This document shows, piece by piece, positions 7,939 to 17,200 of a DNA stretch of 64,000 bases (position 1 is its first letter; each line of letters begins with the position of its first letter). Made by a program: the position numbers and the translations under genes. The DNA lies in NCBI GenBank assembly GCA_965233665.1, contig CBDDTG010000069.1, positions 1 through 64,000 of the forward strand. Reading direction: 5' to 3'. The notes under the pieces are model-generated. The model made no database searches. It had not been told where the DNA came from and worked only from the letters and a program-made list of their open reading frames with translations. Source of the DNA: Bacterioplanes sp965233665 (GTDB lineage: Bacteria > Pseudomonadota > Gammaproteobacteria > Pseudomonadales > Oceanobacteraceae).

Positions 7939-8880
7939 ATGACTGCCGTGACCCATCTGCGTATCGCCACCCGCAAAAGCCCGCTGGCCATGTGGCAGGC
8001 CGAGCACATTCAGGCGCGCCTGCAAGCGCTGTACCCTGACCTGACCATCGAATTGGTCACCTTTGTCACCAAGGGCGACAAAATCCTCGATACGCCGCTG
8101 GCCAAAATTGGCGGTAAGGGGCTGTTCGTCAAAGAGCTGGAAAACGCCATGCTGGCCGGTGAAGCCGACATCGCCGTGCACTCGATGAAAGACGTGCCGA
8201 TGGAGTTTCCTGAGGGCTTAGAGCTGGGCGTGATTTGCGAACGCGAAAATCCCTTCGATGCCTTTGTTTCTAATCACTACCGCAGCTTGGATGAGCTGCC
8301 ACACGGCGCGGTGCTGGGCACATCCAGCCTGCGCCGCCAGTGCCAGGCGCAGCAGGCACGGCCGGATTTACAGGTCAAAACTCTGCGCGGCAATGTGCAA
8401 ACTCGGTTGGGCAAACTGGATGCCGGTGAATACGACGCCATCATTCTGGCGGCATCGGGTCTGATCCGGTTAGAAATGCAAGACCGCATCGCCAGTGCCA
8501 TGCCCGCGGAGCAATCGCTGCCAGCCGGTGGCCAGGGTGCCTTGGGCATCGAATGGCGAGCCAATGACAGTGCCATCCATGAGTTGCTACAACCACTGCA
8601 TCACCAGCCTACGGCTTACTGTGTACTGGCGGAGCGAGCCTTGAATCGACGTCTGCAAGGTGGCTGTCAGGTACCTATTGCGGCCTACGCTACCCTCGAT
8701 GGCGAGCAATTGCATTTGCGCGGTTTGGTCGGCAGTGTCGATGGCACACGCATGCTCACCACTGAGCAAACTGGCCCAGCCAGCGATTGCGAGCGCATGG
8801 GCATTGCCGCCGCTGAGCACCTGTTAGAACAAGGCGCCGGCGACATTCTGGCCGAAGTCTACGGTCATAAGGTCGACTGA
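7939..8880 (+). CDS. hemC: Porphobilinogen deaminase (hydroxymethylbilane synthase)
   Basis: The enzyme joins four porphobilinogen molecules into hydroxymethylbilane in tetrapyrrole synthesis. The 313-residue protein begins with the family pattern LRIATRKSPLAMWQAEHIQ and includes KGLFVKELE, AVHSMKDVP, GTSSLRRQ and LRGNVQTRLGKLD. The cysteine that carries the dipyrromethane cofactor is residue 243 in LQGGCQVPIAAYA. AGGATT precedes the ATG. The stop codon TGA overlaps the start of hemD by one base. The order hemC-hemD-hemX-hemY is the usual one. Confidence 0.97.
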   Translation: MTAVTHLRIATRKSPLAMWQAEHIQARLQALYPDLTIELVTFVTKGDKILDTPLAKIGGKGLFVKELENAMLAGEADIAVHSMKDVPMEFPEGLELGVICERENPFDAFVSNHYRSLDELPHGAVLGTSSLRRQCQAQQARPDLQVKTLRGNVQTRLGKLDAGEYDAIILAASGLIRLEMQDRIASAMPAEQSLPAGGQGALGIEWRANDSAIHELLQPLHHQPTAYCVLAERALNRRLQGGCQVPIAAYATLDGEQLHLRGLVGSVDGTRMLTTEQTGPASDCERMGIAAAEHLLEQGAGDILAEVYGHKVD

Positions 8881-9614
8881 TGCAGATCGTCGTTACCCGG
8901 CCTGATGGACAGCAGCAGGCTTTGGTGGCGGCCTTAACGGGGCTGGGCCTGGAAGTCATACATCGACCCTTGATGCGCATCGAGGCGCTGGCGTCTAACG
9001 CCGCTCTCAGGCAGAGTATGATCGACTTGGATCATTACCAGGCGGTGATTGCCATCAGCCGCAACGCGGCTGAGCAGGGTCTGCAATGGCTGGATGAATA
9101 CTGGCCGCAAGTACCAGTCGGCATCGACTGGTATGCCGTTGGCCCCACCACCGCCGAAGTCTTGCAAGGCGCTGGTCTTAAAGTGCGCATGCCGCGGCAG
9201 CAGTTCGATAGCGAGGGCGTGCTGGCATTGCCCAGCTTGGCACAAGCGCGCATAGCCGGCACAAAAGTGCTGATCTGGCGTGGCCGTGGTGGTCGCGAAA
9301 CCCTCGCCAACGTGTTGCGCCAGCGCGGCGCCCAAGTTGACTATGCCGAGCTGTATGAGCGCTTGCCGGTGACCGACAATGACTGGCCACAGGTGCTGGC
9401 ACAGCGGCCCTTGCTGTTGTTAAGTAGCAGCCAGGCACTGGATATTGTGATCGAGCAGGTGCCAGATTTAGCGCAGCGCATTGCGGGTGTGATTGTACCC
9501 AGTGAGCGCGCTGCCCAGCAGGCGCAGCAGTTAGGCTTAACGGTCAAGCAAGCGGCCAGCGCCCGCGATGAGGATATGCTGGCCTGTGTACAGCAATGGC
9601 TGAATAACGATTAA
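8880..9614 (+). CDS. hemD: Uroporphyrinogen-III synthase
   Basis: The enzyme closes and rearranges hydroxymethylbilane to uroporphyrinogen III. At 244 residues it has normal length. The family is poorly conserved, but VTRPDGQQQALVAALTGLG at the N-terminus, the YAVGPTTAEVLQGAGL segment, LIWRGRGGRETLANVLRQRG and AQVDYAELYER all match the HemD pattern. Its place between hemC and hemX makes the assignment firm. Confidence 0.93.
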   Translation: MQIVVTRPDGQQQALVAALTGLGLEVIHRPLMRIEALASNAALRQSMIDLDHYQAVIAISRNAAEQGLQWLDEYWPQVPVGIDWYAVGPTTAEVLQGAGLKVRMPRQQFDSEGVLALPSLAQARIAGTKVLIWRGRGGRETLANVLRQRGAQVDYAELYERLPVTDNDWPQVLAQRPLLLLSSSQALDIVIEQVPDLAQRIAGVIVPSERAAQQAQQLGLTVKQAASARDEDMLACVQQWLNND

Positions 9615-9651
9615 CCCGCTGCTAACCGCAGCCAGATAAGGAATCAACACT

Positions 9652-10968
9652 GTGAGCGAACGCACCCCTTCTTCTGATCAGGAGCCGTCCAAGCCTGAGG
9701 ACGACGCTAAGCCACAGAACGCGGATGCCCAAGATGACGCCGTCGATGCCAGCGACAGCCCTGCTGAGGCAACGGCGCCTGCTGAGGGAGCGGTAGAAGA
9801 GAAGGCTACCCCGAAAGCGGAATCTGTGCCTGAAACCGCCGGGCCTGAAGCAACGGGCAGCGATAAATCCGCTGACCAGCAGCAAGCTGCGACCGCCAAA
9901 AAGAAACCCAAACCGTCAGTCGCTGAACCTGCACCGAAACGCGGCCCGCATCCGCTATCTTGGATCAACCTGGTACTGATGCTCGGCTTATTTGCCGTTG
10001 CAGCCTACGGCGCTTGGCTGGGCTGGCAGCAACAGCAAAACACCGCCGCCGAGCTGGCGGTGGTGAAAGATCGCTTGCAACAGGCGCAGCAGCAAACCGA
10101 TACCCTGCGCCAGGAAGAGCGCCAACTGCAGCAGCAAACGCAACAAGCGTTAGACGGTCTGCAGCAGTTGGGCGAGCAGCTGCAACACAACAGCGAGCGG
10201 CTGGCCAAGTTGCCAGGTGCTGAGCGTCAAGATTGGCTGCTAGCCGAGGCGGAATACCTGATGCGCCTAGCCAACCAGCGCTTGCAGCTAGAACGTGATT
10301 GGAGTGGTGCATTAAGCATGTTGCAAGCAGCGGATAACGTGCTGTTAGAAACGCGCAACCCAAGCCTTAACCCGGTCCGCGCTACGTTGGCCAAAGAAAT
10401 GCAGGCCCTGCGCGCCGTACCGGCGTTAGACAGTGTTGGCGCTGTGTATCGACTGCAGAGCTTGCAAGAGTCGCTGCAAGACTTGCCCTGGCTGCCAGAA
10501 AAACTGCAGCGCCCGCAAAACATGGCTGCCCAGCCAGAGGGCGTTGAAGAGCCCGTGTGGTACTGGCAGCTGTGGGACAACATCAAAACCGCCCTTGGCA
10601 ATATGGTCCGTTTTCGCCAGCGCGATGTCGCCATGGAAGCGCCACTGACGCCAGACCAGTTTTATTACTTGCAGCAAAATATGCACTTGATGCTGGAGCA
10701 AGCACAGGTGGCACTGCTGCGTGAGGAGCCGTCCTTGTATCAACACAGCTTGCAGCGCGTTGAGCAATGGCTGGATCAGTATTTAATGGCAGAAGACGAA
10801 CGCACGCGCGCCGTGCGCACCACGTTAAGTGAGCTGCAGCAATGGCAAGTCGCACCCGCTGCGCCGGATATTTCCGCATCGCTGCGCCAGCTGCAAAAAC
10901 TGGTTGAGCAGCAGCGTCGCGGCACTGTGGCACCGCTCCAGTCTGAGGCACAGGAGCCAGCAGCATGA
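9652..10968 (+). CDS. hemX: HemX-type membrane protein (uroporphyrinogen C-methyltransferase-like name only)
   Basis: A 438-residue inner-membrane protein starting with GTG at 9652 after AAGGAATC. The first ~95 residues are acidic, proline/alanine-rich and probably disordered. One membrane helix follows (SWINLVLMLGLFAVAAYGAW), then a long glutamine-rich coiled coil (~residues 125-185), then the conserved HemX domain (EAEYLMRLANQRLQLERDW). Although often annotated as a methyltransferase, nothing here resembles the SAM-binding SirA/CysG fold, so enzymatic activity is doubtful. It overlaps hemY by four bases (ATGA). Confidence 0.88.
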   Translation: MSERTPSSDQEPSKPEDDAKPQNADAQDDAVDASDSPAEATAPAEGAVEEKATPKAESVPETAGPEATGSDKSADQQQAATAKKKPKPSVAEPAPKRGPHPLSWINLVLMLGLFAVAAYGAWLGWQQQQNTAAELAVVKDRLQQAQQQTDTLRQEERQLQQQTQQALDGLQQLGEQLQHNSERLAKLPGAERQDWLLAEAEYLMRLANQRLQLERDWSGALSMLQAADNVLLETRNPSLNPVRATLAKEMQALRAVPALDSVGAVYRLQSLQESLQDLPWLPEKLQRPQNMAAQPEGVEEPVWYWQLWDNIKTALGNMVRFRQRDVAMEAPLTPDQFYYLQQNMHLMLEQAQVALLREEPSLYQHSLQRVEQWLDQYLMAEDERTRAVRTTLSELQQWQVAPAAPDISASLRQLQKLVEQQRRGTVAPLQSEAQEPAA

Positions 10969-12146
10969 AACGATGGCTCGCCTTTTTATTGCTGACCCTA
11001 GCCGCCGGTTTGGTGGCGGGAAGCTGGGTTAGTCTGGACTCAGGCTATGTGTTGCTGAGTTGGCACACCTACACCATAGAAACCACGGTGTGGTCGTTCG
11101 CCATCTTGGTGCTGATTTTTATGGCGCTGCTGTACTTGTTGGTGCGCTTAAGCCTGTTGCTGTTGGGCAGTGATTTGCGCTTTAACGAGTGGCGCCGTCA
11201 GCGCAAAGTGCAGCGTGCCCGCCGCATGACCACGCGTGGTTTGTTAAACCTGGCGCAAGGGCAATGGCGTACCGCTGAGCGCCAGCTGTCTAGCGTTGCC
11301 GAGGATGCCGACACGCCGCTGATTAACTACCTCGCCGCCGCCCGAGCGGCCTATGAGCAAGGCAAACACGACACCACCGACGAGCTGCTCAATGCGGCCA
11401 GTCAAAGCACCAAAGGCTCAGAGCTGGCGGTGGGCATATCGCACGTGCAACTGCTGCAGTCGCGTGGCCAGTTGGAGCAAGCGCTGGCGGTATTGCTGAA
11501 GCTACGCACGAAACACCCCAAGCACGCCTATGTGCTCAAACTGTTGGTAAAAACCTATCAGGAGTTAGAGGACTGGGTCGCCCTGAACGAGCTGCTGCCT
11601 GTATTGCGCAAAGCAACCAAGATTCCAGCAGAAGAGCTCAAAGCACTGGAAGAAAAAGTGCAGCTGCAGCTGTTGGAGCGCGCTGCAAAGGCACATCACG
11701 ACGACATCGCCGCGGAGCTAAAAACGGTCTATCAGGAGATGCCGCGTCATTGTCGCTACAGTGCCAGCATTCTATTGCGCTACGTCGAGCTGCTGGCAGA
11801 TTTGGGTAAGGATATTCTTGCCGAAGCAGAGCTGCGCAACGCGCTTAAAAATGTCTGGCACGATGACCTGATCCACTGGTTTGGTCGGCTAAAAGGCGAA
11901 GACACTAACAAACAGCGCTTATTCGCCGAGCAATGTTTGAAAGAGCGTCCTAACGACCCAGTGTTGCTGCTGGCGCTGGGCCGTTTGGCCATGCGTCAGC
12001 ACGATTTAGAAAAAGCCCGCGAATACCTGCAAACCGGTTTGCGCATTAAAGGCCTGCCAGATCTGCACGCTGAAATGGCGCAAGTGCTGTTGCAAGAGGG
12101 AGACAAAACCGGTGCTTGCAAACACTTCCAGCTGGCGTTGCGGTAA
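10965..12146 (+). CDS. hemY: HemY family membrane protein with TPR repeats
   Basis: This 393-residue protein has two N-terminal membrane helices (AFLLLTLAAGLVAGSW and TTVWSFAILVLIFMALLYLL) and the conserved HemY domain between and after them (RMTTRGLLNLAQGQWRTAER). The remainder is helical and has TPR-like units, for example DPVLLLALGRLAMRQHDLEK. It is associated with haem synthesis by its operon in many proteobacteria; it is not the protoporphyrinogen oxidase that shares the name. It ends the hem operon; the next gene begins 100 bases on. Confidence 0.9.
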   Translation: MKRWLAFLLLTLAAGLVAGSWVSLDSGYVLLSWHTYTIETTVWSFAILVLIFMALLYLLVRLSLLLLGSDLRFNEWRRQRKVQRARRMTTRGLLNLAQGQWRTAERQLSSVAEDADTPLINYLAAARAAYEQGKHDTTDELLNAASQSTKGSELAVGISHVQLLQSRGQLEQALAVLLKLRTKHPKHAYVLKLLVKTYQELEDWVALNELLPVLRKATKIPAEELKALEEKVQLQLLERAAKAHHDDIAAELKTVYQEMPRHCRYSASILLRYVELLADLGKDILAEAELRNALKNVWHDDLIHWFGRLKGEDTNKQRLFAEQCLKERPNDPVLLLALGRLAMRQHDLEKAREYLQTGLRIKGLPDLHAEMAQVLLQEGDKTGACKHFQLALR

Positions 12147-12248
12147 CGCTGTTTTTCCACACCAATGACGGATTCGGTGACGGCCTGCACATGCGGGCCG
12201 CATTTCTTGTGCTATTTCTAAGGGCGTTTATTCATTAGGGGCAGCACG

Positions 12249-13121
12249 ATGCAAACTCTTTCTTATCAAGGCTGGCTGACCACGATATTGCTGTGCGGTG
12301 GCTTGTTTGGCTGTGGCAGCAATGATTCGGACACCCGTCAGCCGAATGATCCAGACGCAACATCTCCTGCGCCTGAGGTGACTCCACAACCGCCTCAGCG
12401 CGCTGCTTTTCCCTCTGGCTTGAGTTGGCAGTGGCAGCTGAGCGGCACGGTGAACACAGGTTATGACGTTGATGTTTATGACCTCGATTTATTCGATACA
12501 CCTGCCTCGACCATTGCCGATTTAAAAGCCGCAGGCCGTAAAGTGGTGTGTTATTTCTCGGCTGGCTCCTGGGAAGAATGGCGTGACGATGCTGATCAGT
12601 TTCCACAATCGGCGTTGGGCAATACCCTGGATGGCTGGGAAGATGAAAAGTGGTTGGATATTCGCCGCCCGGAAGTGCTTACCATCATCCAAGCGCGGTT
12701 GGATGTTGCGGTAGACAAAGGCTGTGATGCCGTCGAGCCAGATAATGTGGATGGCTACAGCAATAATAATGGCTTGGGCCTGACGGCCGGCGACCAGCTC
12801 AGTTACAACCAAGCGCTGGCGCAAGCGGCGCATGCACGCAACCTAGCAATAGGATTAAAAAATAACCTGGATCAGGTCGCTGAACTTGAGCCGCTGTATG
12901 ATTTTGCTGTGAATGAGCAATGTCATGAGTATCAGGAGTGTGACGTTCTGACTGCATTTAGCGATAACAATAAAGCAGTGTTTAACGCTGAATATAAAGA
13001 GACCTACATTGAGGATGAAGCTAAGCGCCAAACAATCTGCGAGCGCAGTGCCACGCTTGGCATCAGCAGCTTGTTTTTACCGCTGGATTTAGACGACAGC
13101 TTTCGACTGCCTTGCCCTTAA
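12249..13121 (+). CDS. Secreted lipoprotein of the GH114 / TM1410 family
   Basis: The 290-residue protein has a lipoprotein signal peptide (lipobox LFGC near residue 22), then a ~25-residue proline/aspartate-rich linker, then a GH114-like barrel. Family features include SWQWQLSG, the YDLDLFDTP strand, VVCYFSAGSWEEWR, the acidic DAVEPDNVDGY motif thought to contain catalytic residues, and FAVNEQCHEYQEC. Characterised GH114 members act on alpha-1,4-polygalactosamine; the substrate here is not known. It is probably anchored in the outer membrane facing outward. It converges with the HD-GYP regulator gene. Confidence 0.82.
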   Translation: MQTLSYQGWLTTILLCGGLFGCGSNDSDTRQPNDPDATSPAPEVTPQPPQRAAFPSGLSWQWQLSGTVNTGYDVDVYDLDLFDTPASTIADLKAAGRKVVCYFSAGSWEEWRDDADQFPQSALGNTLDGWEDEKWLDIRRPEVLTIIQARLDVAVDKGCDAVEPDNVDGYSNNNGLGLTAGDQLSYNQALAQAAHARNLAIGLKNNLDQVAELEPLYDFAVNEQCHEYQECDVLTAFSDNNKAVFNAEYKETYIEDEAKRQTICERSATLGISSLFLPLDLDDSFRLPCP

Positions 13122-13186
13122 TAATATGGCTTAGCGAAGATGTTGATGTGGTTGCCTTTTGAGGCCAACAGTTCATTGCCTGGACG

Positions 13187-14233
13187 CTAGCCATTAACGG
13201 GTTTGCTGGCATCAATGTCTTCATCCAACCATTGCTGGCGAATGGCGACAATGGTGTCGATTTTGCCAATAAAAGACTCGACCAATTCTGGGTCAAAATG
13301 CTGCCCAGATTGTGATTGTAAAAACTCAACGGCACTTTCAATGCTCCATGCGTTTTTATAGGGCCTGGCCGTTGTTAACGCATCAAATACGTCAGCGATG
13401 GCTACGATTCGCCCTTCGAGTGGGATCTCTTTGCCTTTTAATCCTCTGGGGTAGCCACTGCCATCCCATTTTTCGTGGTGGGTGTAGGCGATGGTGGCCG
13501 CCATTTGCAGCAGTGGTGATGGATGGATACCAATAATGTCATAGCCAATGCGAGGGTGTTGGCGCATCTGCGACCACTCTTCTGCAGTTAGCTTGCCTGG
13601 CTTTCTGAGTATATTGTCGGCAATGCCGATTTTACCAATGTCATGCATGGGGGCTGCGGTGCAAATCATGTCGCAGATGGCTTCAGGGAGACCAATTTCT
13701 CGGGCTAAAACTTCAGAATATTTTGCCATGCGAATAACATGGCGGCCGGTTTCATTGTCGCGATACTCTGCTGCATGACCAAGACAATATATGACGGACA
13801 TACGTGTTTCATTCAGCTCCTCAGTACTGACCAGAGATAAATGGTTTTTTACCCGAGCGCGCACGATGTTGGGGTGAAAGGGTTTAGCAATATAGTCAAC
13901 TGCTTCGTATTCGAATCCCATTTGTTCATTTTCTATGTCATCTTTAGCAGAAATAAATATGATTGGTATATGCTCTGTTTCTTCGCTTCTTTTTAGTTCT
14001 TTTGCAACTTCATAACCATTTTTTCCTGGCATGATGATATCAAGCAAAATAATATCCGGGTTTACTCTACGAGCCATTTTTATAGCGCTGACTCCATCTT
14101 TAGCAAAGATGACCCGAAATTCATCTTGAAGAGTTTTTGCAAGTAGATGTATATTTTCTTTTTCATCGTCTGCAATTAGTATGCAAGGTTTATCTCGGAT
14201 ATTGACAGATAGTTGATTCAGTAATTGTTCCAT
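13187..14233 (-). CDS. Response regulator with HD-GYP c-di-GMP phosphodiesterase domain
   Basis: The 348-residue protein has an N-terminal receiver domain (ILIADDEKENIHLLAKTL; phospho-acceptor aspartate in DIILLDIIMPGKNGYE) and a C-terminal HD-GYP domain with the metal-binding pair in APMHDIGKIGI, then YTHHEKWDGSGYPRGLKG containing the GYP loop, and ADVFDALTTARPYK. This is the RpfG architecture, so it probably hydrolyses c-di-GMP on phosphorylation. The gene starts eight bases after the stop of the hybrid kinase gene and is the likely target of its phosphorelay. Confidence 0.93.
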   Translation of the reverse strand: MEQLLNQLSVNIRDKPCILIADDEKENIHLLAKTLQDEFRVIFAKDGVSAIKMARRVNPDIILLDIIMPGKNGYEVAKELKRSEETEHIPIIFISAKDDIENEQMGFEYEAVDYIAKPFHPNIVRARVKNHLSLVSTEELNETRMSVIYCLGHAAEYRDNETGRHVIRMAKYSEVLAREIGLPEAICDMICTAAPMHDIGKIGIADNILRKPGKLTAEEWSQMRQHPRIGYDIIGIHPSPLLQMAATIAYTHHEKWDGSGYPRGLKGKEIPLEGRIVAIADVFDALTTARPYKNAWSIESAVEFLQSQSGQHFDPELVESFIGKIDTIVAIRQQWLDEDIDASKPVNG

Positions 14234-14241
14234 GGTTGTGT

Positions 14242-17200
14242 CTATCCTTGACGCTTAAAAGTGTCGTCTGATTCTAATTCGTCTAATTTTATGAGAGCAG
14301 TCTCATAATCAAGATTAAATATGCACTCGAAAATTTCTTTTGTCTTTATTTTATCTATATCGTTCTGTAATGATTCCATCAAACTTTCAACAGTCAAATT
14401 GGCGCCCATATCTTGTTCAGCAAGCTGCTCCCGCAGTCTTGATAAGAGGGCTTTGATGCTATGCTGAGGTTTCTGGCCGATCTCTTCATGAGCAGAAAGC
14501 TGGCTTCTGGTTTTCATTAACTGTCTCTGCAAATCCCGCACAGCTTCTTGCAGAGAGACCATCAGTGCATCCAGCTCGCTGTTGTCGATGTGATCGGACA
14601 GCAGCAGTTCATTAAGACCATTGGCCGTTTCAAATAGCGGGTGTATTAATAGGTTTCCGGACGTGCCTTTAAGGCTGTGAGCGCGCTCCCGTGCTGCTTC
14701 AACGTCATTCTCAGAGAGCAGTTCAGGAATATCGCGTACGGCTCTATCGGCTTGCTTCAGCACGCTTTCCAGTAAATGCAATAGCAGTCTGCCGTTACCA
14801 TTAAGTCGTGTTAATGCCACCTGAACATTGGCAGGTAAATCACTGTTATCCAGTTCATGCTGTTGCTCTACTGATGCGGGCTTTTCTGTGCTGCTACCAA
14901 TGGAATTATTATCAACGGAGTTGTGGGTGATATATAACAGCAAGCAATGTTGCATTTGCACAGGGTCAATCGGCTTGGTTAGGAAATCATCCATACCTGC
15001 TTCATAGCACATGTCACGGTGCTGCTTCATGGCATTGGCCGTCATGGCGACAATTGGTACGGCACGCCATTTTCGCTGTTTACGAATCAAGCGCGTTGCT
15101 TCCAGGCCATCCATCACGGGCATATGAACGTCCATCAAAATCACATCAAGGTCAGCCGGTGAATGCTGTTCTAGATAATCCAGTGCTAAACGCCCATTGC
15201 CGACGACGGCAACCTCCGCCCCCATGCCTTCTAAAATCGCTTTAGCAACCTCCTGATTCGGTTCATGGTCCTCTACCAGTAGCAGCTTGGCTCCCAGCAG
15301 GGGCTTGGCACTGTCTTTTGATTGCTGTGGCAAGTTGCGATTGAGGAAGTTGGCGAACACATTAAATACTTCCGAAGCCGTGATGGGCTTAGTTAATAAG
15401 CTATCTATGGCGTTGGTTTGCTCCGTATCTTTCAATAATTCAAGGCCGTAGGCCGTGGTTAAAATAACAACGGTTTGTGATGCCTGCCCCATGGCCTTGA
15501 TTTCTTTCGCTGCGGTTAGGCCATCTAGACCAGGAAGGCGCCAGTCCATCAATACAAAGTCGAATGATTCTTCTTTTTCTACTTTCGTCTGACATATCTC
15601 TAGGGCCTCTTCGGCTGAGCTGGCGGTGGTGCACTGGCATCCAAAGCCCTTAACAATCATTGCCATCATATCCAGCGCATCTTGATGGTCGTCGACGACT
15701 AATACCTTGAGGTTTTCGAAGCGAAGGCGTTCGTGGTTGTAATACGCCACTTCGGCCTCACTTTCCTGCATAGGAATCGTCACGGTCACAGATGAGCCGA
15801 CTCCCGGAGCGCTTTGTATATCCAGCTCACCACCCAATAATTGCGTTAGCTGCTTAACAATGGTGAGGCCTAAACCCGTGCCACCAAAGCGCCGCGTGGT
15901 TGAATTATCTGCCTGTTCAAATGGCTGGAATATCTTTTCAATGGTAGCTCGGTTCATACCGATACCTGTATCACGCACAGTAAAACTGAGCACCAGTGAT
16001 TGCTTGTCATCATGATAACTGTCAATGAGTAAAGAGACCGTGCCTCGGTCGGTAAACTTAATGGCATTGTTCATTAGATTGGTTAGAATTTGCCCAATTC
16101 TAAGTGGGTCACTGTTTAAACTGACAGGGACATCGGGCGACAGTTTTAGCAGCAGTTCAATGTCTTTTTCTTTCGCTATACCATTAGCAATGTTGATGAT
16201 GTTGTCCAAGACTTGCTCAAGGTTAAAGTCGATATTTTCTATGGACAGCTTACCGGCCTCTATTTTGGAGTAATCCAAAATATCGTTAATAACACCTAAT
16301 AAAGATTTGGCAGAAATGTCAATTTTCTTAAGCTGTTGTCTTACTGCATGGGGAAGATCTTCTTTTAACAGCATGTAAAGCAGGCCGGTGATGACGTTCA
16401 TCGGGGTCCTGATTTCATGGCTCATGTTTGCTAAAAACTCACTTTTTGCGTGGGTAGCCGCTTCTGCTGAGTTTTTAGCCTCAATCAGCTCTTGTGTGCG
16501 TTTTTTTACAGTTTCCTCTAATAGCTGGCTTTGGCAGCGAAGTTCCTCTTCTAGGCGCTTGCGCGAAGAAATATCAGAAATGCTGGCCAGTATCGACCGC
16601 TCCTCTCCATTGCCTAAAATCGCTAGCCCAATTTCAACGGGGAATATACTGCCATCTTTACGCCTGCCACATAAATCATCTACGGCATCCATCGCTCTCA
16701 GGAACGGCTTATCAAGATACTTTTTGCGCATCTCAGGGTGAGATTTTCGACGATTTTCAGGCAGCAATACTTCAATCGGAGCACCAATGAGTTCACTACG
16801 GGTGTAGCCAAACATCAAAGCGACCGCATCGTTAATGCGTGATATGTTGCCATCCTCGCTTATGGTTAATATGCCGCTGGGAATGCTATCAATGATTTTA
16901 TGAGCATGTTCTTCACTGGACTTTAACTGCTCTTCGCGTTGTCGTACGCGTTGTTGTAACAACTTCAGTGAGTGGCTGACGTTGTGAATTTCTTCATCGC
17001 CACTCTGTGGAATGGAAACATTGTAATTGCCGCGAGAAATCTCAAGGGCTGCATCAGAAAGCCGTCTTAGCGGTGTTAGCTGCCGTGCCAATAGCCAGGC
17101 TAGAGGAGCGAGAACGATGCCCACGAGCACGGCCGTTGTGTATAAAACCGTTGAGATAATTGGGTATATTTGTGCCTGAACTTTATCATCGGGTAGGTAA

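Noticed and set aside
9652..10968. HemX as an active uroporphyrinogen methyltransferase
   Set aside because: There is no SAM-binding methyltransferase motif; the protein is a membrane-anchored coiled-coil protein.
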